From positions 1-33,575 of the forward strand of contig QVQE01000114.1 of the NCBI GenBank assembly GCA_003584865.1: a DNA stretch of 33,575 nt. Direction: 5' to 3'. Position numbers and translations under genes: made by a program. The first letter of the stretch is position 1. Every line of letters begins with the position of its first letter. The stretch comes from Methylococcales bacterium. GTDB taxonomy: Bacteria > Pseudomonadota > Gammaproteobacteria > Methylococcales > Methylomonadaceae. The notes below the pieces were generated by a model that was not told the origin of the DNA, ran no database searches, and saw only the letters and a program-made list of their open reading frames with translations. Below, piece by piece: positions 33,151-33,575 of this stretch.

Positions 33151-33575
33151 ATATATTGATTTATTTCAAAGAATTCTTCTTGCGCTATAGGGAAAAAGGC
33201 TTTAAGTATTAGAGTCATTACACCACCAAGAATTAATTCCAACATCCCTTTAGTTAAAGGTAACTGTCGCCATAGTAATACAAAGAAATTTTTAAAGTAT
33301 CTTCAATATAACAAATATCAGAGGTGTAAACCTCATTCATTTTAAAAGAGCCATTTGCGCTGTAACGCTTTCCAGATTCACGGGCGAAAAAGATCGGGTA
33401 TTTCGGGCATCCTTCATAGCGGCCTAAAAGTAGTTGACACTTTTGATGTCAATAAAAAATTAACAACAAGCTACCGTAGCCATTAAAAAACGGCCAGTGA
33501 CTTTAAAGATAAACGGCTTAGCTGTTTCTTAAATTTAAGAAATCAGAAGTAGTTCTGGCTTTTTCTCTCTGACGA
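33151..33575. other. spacer without a convincing gene; palindromes present
   Basis: No credible gene is seen. There is a perfect 18-base palindrome (TTTCTTAAATTTAAGAAA at 33525-33542) and a shorter inverted repeat TTGACA/TGTCAA at 33434-33452. A 64-codon open stretch on the minus strand (33448-33254) lacks a start and is treated as doubtful. The palindromes could be regulator sites for a gene beyond the window. Confidence 0.4.

Noticed and set aside
33254-33448. A 64-codon open stretch on the minus strand that reads like plausible protein
   Set aside because: It begins right after a stop, has no early start codon (the first ATG is at codon 37) and no ribosome site. A stretch this long is expected by chance in AT-rich DNA. 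It might be a gene remnant, but nothing supports that.

Overview
This window comes from a low-GC gammaproteobacterial methanotroph of the order Methylococcales (type I). The clearest evidence is a complete pmoCAB operon for particulate methane monooxygenase. It has all the known metal ligands, and its PmoA closely matches type Ia sequences recalled from memory. RsmJ and the SufR-led suf operon also fit Gammaproteobacteria. I cannot fix the genus. I see no rRNA, tRNA, CRISPR array, transposase or prophage.

Layout. (a) 1-4339, + strand: a 5'-truncated CHASE8-HAMP-PAS-GGDEF-EAL cyclic-di-GMP protein overlaps the start of a TonB-dependent receptor gene. (b) 4381-5181, - strand: an exosortase/PEP-CTERM-associated acyltransferase. 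(c) 5409-12350, + strand: an iron-sulfur cluster operon, sufR-sufB-sufC-sufD-sufS-sufU, followed by rsmJ (16S rRNA methyltransferase) and a small Rieske ferredoxin. Starts and stops overlap at most junctions from sufC to sufU. (d) 12501-12929, - strand: a small membrane-anchored protein of unknown function. (e) 13217-16165, + strand: pmoC, pmoA and pmoB, with a sigma70-type promoter upstream, hairpins in both intergenic gaps and a strong terminator downstream. (f) 16568-23991, - strand, convergent with pmoCAB: a candidate metal-handling locus. In transcription order it holds a BNR-repeat protein with a CxCC motif, CopC, a two-ended lipoprotein, a HupE/UreJ_2 protein, a second HupE with an unusual 250-residue tail, and a TonB-dependent receptor with a Met/His-rich plug loop. 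(g) 24240-26211, + strand: a SUMF1-fold protein and two small secreted helical proteins that look like distant paralogues. (h) 26621-28650, + strand: sucC-sucD. (i) 28740-33150, - strand: miaA, mutL, an RlpA-like protein and a beta-hydroxyacid dehydrogenase.

The main biological story is e plus f. Particulate methane monooxygenase needs a large copper supply. Directly beyond its terminator lies a gene set that could bring a metal across the outer membrane (TonB receptor), bind it in the periplasm (CopC, BNR protein, lipoprotein) and pass it through the inner membrane (two HupE-type proteins). CopC argues for copper. The HupE families are classically linked to nickel or cobalt, so the metal is inferred, not shown. 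Region a looks like a YfiBNR-type signalling module in which a receptor is coupled to c-di-GMP turnover.
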